Source: an uncultured Verrucomicrobiales bacterium (lineage in GTDB: Bacteria > Verrucomicrobiota > Verrucomicrobiia > Verrucomicrobiales > Akkermansiaceae). From it: a stretch of 10,678 nt of DNA. The DNA is taken from NCBI GenBank assembly GCA_937969125.1, contig CALBVA010000217.1, positions 1-10,678 on the forward strand, written 5' to 3'. Positions 8,070 to 10,678 of the stretch are shown here, piece by piece (within the stretch, counting starts at the first letter, position 1; each line of letters begins with the position of its first letter). A program made the translations under genes and the position numbers. The notes under the pieces were generated by a model. That model searched no databases. It saw only the letters and a program-made list of their open reading frames with translations, and was not told the DNA's origin.

Positions 8070-10678
8070 ATGTCAGATCTCAATCGCCGCCACCTTCTCA
8101 AGCTCGGCTCCACCCTCCTCGCCAGTGCCTTCACTCCGCTGAAGGTCTCCGCTCAAGCCACCAAAGGCACCTCTCCCAGCTTCGGCACGCTCGGCCGACT
8201 CGATTACACCAAGGCCAAGGCCACCCCATCCATCTGCTTCGCCTGCACGAATCACTGCGGCGTCATCGGCTGGGTGCAAGATGGCATCGTCCGTAAGATC
8301 GAGGGCAACCCGCTCGATCCAAACTCCGCGGGCAACATTTGCTCCAAGGCTCAGGGAATGATTTCCTACACCTATTATCCGGAACGCATCCTCTACCCGC
8401 TCCGCCGCGTCGGAAAGCGCGGCGAAGGAAAGTGGAAGCGCATCACCTGGGATGAGGCTTACGATGAACTCGCGGCCAAGCTGAAACCGCTCCGCGAAAA
8501 CGGCACGCCGGAAGAATTCGTCTTCCACTACGGGCGGGACAAGACGAAGGGCGTCACGAAGCACTTTACCAATGCCTTCGGCACCCCTCATCGTCTCAAT
8601 CGCCGGTCAATCTGCTCCTCCAACCGGCGCGCGCCCCTCATGTCTTTCTACGGTCGCGACTTCGAGTGGGAGACCCAGGACCTCGAAAATACCAAGTATG
8701 TCATCAACTGGGGCGGCAATCCTTACGAAGCCTATCAAGGTGGCCTCTTCATGGCACACCGCCTGCAAAAGGCCATCGTCGAAAAGGGTGCGAAACTCGT
8801 CACCTTTGAAGTTCGCCCCTCCAATACGGCCTCGAAATCGCACGAGTATTATCCCGTGATGCCCGGCACCGATGGCGCCATCGCCGGAGCCATGATCCAC
8901 ACCATACTGAAGGAAGGATTAGAGGATAAAACCTTCTGGAACCGCTGGGCGAATTACCCTCTCGAAAAACTCACCGAAGACGTCAAAACCTATACACCCG
9001 AGTGGGCCGAGAAGAAGTCGGGAGTCCCCGCCGCCGATATCCGCCGCATCGCCATCGAGTTCGCCAAAGCCGCTCCCGCCTGCTGCACCATGTCGAATCG
9101 TGGTAGCGCAAAGCACTACAACGGCACCCAAGCCGACCGCCTCATCCGCACCCTCGATGTCCTCGTCGGAAACGTCGGAAAACCTGGTGGTTATTGCCTC
9201 TCCTCCCTCCGCGGCTGGTCCGGCCACTATGGGCAGGAAGGATTGCCCAAGCTCAAGCTCCCCGAGCCAAAAGCACCCTCTCCAAAACCCTGGGGCATTG
9301 GCGAAGGCTTCAATGAAACCGCCTTCAAAAAGCTTCCCAAGGAAGTGCAGGACCGTGTCAATGCCTTCCCCGACAAGTGGAAGAAGAAATACTACGGCGA
9401 ACTCGCAACTCCGTCCGAGTATCCTCTCTCCTGGCACTGGTATTCCATGCGCGTCGGCCAGCTGGTCTATCCCTATATCAAGGAGGGCCGCCAAAAGGTC
9501 AGCGTCTACATGTCCTTCACTCTCGGCGCCTCCTTCGGATACCCCGAAGCGAACCTCGTCCGTGAGGTCCTGCAGGATGAAAAGCTCATCCCCTTCCACG
9601 TCGCGATTGACATCGGCTACGGCGAGCAAACCGCCCTCGCCGATATGATCCTCCCCGAGGCCACCAGCCTTGAGCGTTGGGACTATCACTCCACCAATAA
9701 CTACGGACTCATCCCCTACACCGGCATCCGCCAACCCCTCGTCAAACCGCAGGGCGAATCGAAAACCATGCCGGAAATGTTCCGCGAGCTAGCCCGCAAG
9801 ATCGGCGGAGGCATGGAGAAGCATTTCACCTACAACGACGACGAATCACTCTACAAAGATTGGTATAAAAACCTCCCGATTTCATGGGAGGAATTTAAGC
9901 GTCGCGGCATTTGGCAGAATAAGACCCGCGAGAAGGATTATGAACTTTATGAACGCCCTCTGACCGAGGCTGAACTTAAGGATTCGAAGATCCGCCCCAA
10001 TTCAATCACCAATCACGGAGGATCAAACGAAGGAAGCATTGTCGAAGATGCAAAAGGCAAAGCCATCGGCATCATCAAAGGCGGCAAGCCCGTCCGCGGC
10101 TTCCCCACCCCGAATCGCATCATCAACGTCTTCGACCCCATCTTCCCCGAAGCCGCCAAAGCCGTCGGCCTCCCACTCAGCGATGGCAATGCCTCCCCCG
10201 TCCCCGTATATCACGAGGTCCCGGAGCACGTAGATCTCGCCGAGGACAACTACATCTTCTCCACCTTTAAGTGGAACGTCCACACCCAGGGCCGCTCCGG
10301 CCACTGGAAGTATGCTGCCGAAATCATCCACACCAATCCCGCCTTCATGCACCCCGAGACCGGGAAAAAACTCGGCGTGAAAGAAGGCGACAGCGTGGAG
10401 ATCTCCGTCTTCCGCCCCACCGGCCACACCTACCGTAGCGGCGAAAAAGGCGTCATGGGCAGCTTTAAAAATCACGTCCGCTTCCTGAAAGGAATGCATC
10501 CGAAAGTCGTCATGTGCTCTCACCACGTTGGCCACTTCGAGCACGGCATCGTCGGGAAATCCGACACCTCCGAATCCTCCCCCGCTCCGGGTAAAGACGC
10601 CAAACTCACCGACCAGGACCTCAAAAAAGGCGTCTGGTGGTCCAAGAAACGAGGCGGCATTGGCGGCGGCGTCCACAT
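8070..10678 (+). CDS. Tat-exported molybdopterin oxidoreductase, catalytic subunit (PsrA/PhsA/TtrA/ArrA-like), 3' truncated
   Basis: The 869 visible codons cover nearly a whole catalytic subunit of the DMSO reductase superfamily, which binds bis-molybdopterin guanine dinucleotide and reduces or oxidises an inorganic or small organic substrate in the periplasm. Residues 1-28 form a twin-arginine signal (NRRHLLKLG, R6-R7, cleavage likely after VSA28). The N-terminal [4Fe-4S] ligands are C56-x2-C59-x3-C63-x27-C91, followed by Lys93, the usual electron-path lysine. C182, in RRSICSSNRR, sits where the family carries its Mo ligand. Further family landmarks are WGGNPYEAYQGG, VGNVGKPGGY near residue 370, and DMILPEATSLERWD near residue 530. 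The C-terminal dinucleotide-binding domain starts around residue 730 (YIFSTFKWNVHTQGRSGHW, then HTNPAF and GVKEGDSVEI). The gene follows its iron-sulfur partner closely, as in psr/phs/ttr/arr/arx-type clusters. The next gene should be a membrane NrfD/PsrC-type subunit, but it lies outside the window. The substrate is not assignable: polysulfide, thiosulfate, tetrathionate or arsenic oxyanions all remain possible. Confidence 0.95.
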   Translation, partial: MSDLNRRHLLKLGSTLLASAFTPLKVSAQATKGTSPSFGTLGRLDYTKAKATPSICFACTNHCGVIGWVQDGIVRKIEGNPLDPNSAGNICSKAQGMISYTYYPERILYPLRRVGKRGEGKWKRITWDEAYDELAAKLKPLRENGTPEEFVFHYGRDKTKGVTKHFTNAFGTPHRLNRRSICSSNRRAPLMSFYGRDFEWETQDLENTKYVINWGGNPYEAYQGGLFMAHRLQKAIVEKGAKLVTFEVRPSNTASKSHEYYPVMPGTDGAIAGAMIHTILKEGLEDKTFWNRWANYPLEKLTEDVKTYTPEWAEKKSGVPAADIRRIAIEFAKAAPACCTMSNRGSAKHYNGTQADRLIRTLDVLVGNVGKPGGYCLSSLRGWSGHYGQEGLPKLKLPEPKAPSPKPWGIGEGFNETAFKKLPKEVQDRVNAFPDKWKKKYYGELATPSEYPLSWHWYSMRVGQLVYPYIKEGRQKVSVYMSFTLGASFGYPEANLVREVLQDEKLIPFHVAIDIGYGEQTALADMILPEATSLERWDYHSTNNYGLIPYTGIRQPLVKPQGESKTMPEMFRELARKIGGGMEKHFTYNDDESLYKDWYKNLPISWEEFKRRGIWQNKTREKDYELYERPLTEAELKDSKIRPNSITNHGGSNEGSIVEDAKGKAIGIIKGGKPVRGFPTPNRIINVFDPIFPEAAKAVGLPLSDGNASPVPVYHEVPEHVDLAEDNYIFSTFKWNVHTQGRSGHWKYAAEIIHTNPAFMHPETGKKLGVKEGDSVEISVFRPTGHTYRSGEKGVMGSFKNHVRFLKGMHPKVVMCSHHVGHFEHGIVGKSDTSESSPAPGKDAKLTDQDLKKGVWWSKKRGGIGGGVH

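Noticed and set aside
8919..9734. Minus-strand open frame of 271 codons inside the molybdopterin oxidoreductase gene
   Set aside because: It is antisense to a well-supported conserved gene. Its Gly/Asp/Glu/Ala-rich, low-complexity translation is what C-ending codon bias of the real gene produces on the opposite strand.
10023..10676. Minus-strand open frame of 217 codons at the right end
   Set aside because: Antisense shadow of the C-terminal domain of the molybdopterin oxidoreductase; Gly/Ala/Asp/Phe-rich translation with no recognisable motif.

Overview
The window holds three genes in two divergent blocks, and no RNA gene, insertion sequence, CRISPR array or terminator that I can support. 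The left two thirds (1-7220, minus strand) is one uninterrupted reading frame of 2,406 codons. It starts at 7220 and runs off the left edge without a stop. It encodes an exported protein with a signal peptide, then roughly 900 residues of degenerate TPR-like helical repeats, then about 1,450 residues of mostly helical sequence that I do not recognise. Late in the visible part it carries two short sequence repeats at DNA level, both kept in frame: a diverged 36-bp tandem pair (2311-2382), and a perfect 24-bp tandem pair fused to a 28-bp near-palindrome (1814-1878).

A 103-bp AT-rich divergent intergenic region (7221-7323) separates it from a plus-strand operon. The first operon gene (7324-8037) encodes a DmsB/PsrB/NrfC-type iron-sulfur electron-transfer subunit. 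The second (8070 to the right edge) encodes a Tat-exported molybdopterin oxidoreductase catalytic subunit of the PsrA/PhsA/TtrA/ArrA group, with its N-terminal [4Fe-4S] motif and a cysteine predicted to bind Mo. The C-terminal end lies outside the window. Together they look like two thirds of a periplasmic complex iron-sulfur molybdoenzyme: the A subunit acts on the substrate and the B subunit wires electrons to or from a membrane quinone subunit, probably an NrfD/PsrC protein just beyond the right edge. The substrate cannot be told from sequence alone.

The organism is a bacterium of moderately high GC content. The clean signal and Tat peptides indicate a cell envelope with a periplasm. None of the three starts has a convincing Shine-Dalgarno sequence, and there is a very large exported TPR protein. 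Both would fit Verrucomicrobiota or a relative, but that is an inference, not something read directly.

The most notable points are: (i) the loss of one of the 16 cluster-ligand cysteines in the iron-sulfur subunit, replaced by Glu116 at the position where nitrate reductase NarH has Trp; (ii) the palindromic and tandem repeats embedded in frame in the giant TPR gene, resembling selfish palindromic elements tolerated inside coding sequence; and (iii) the head-to-head pairing of that giant exported protein with the molybdoenzyme operon.
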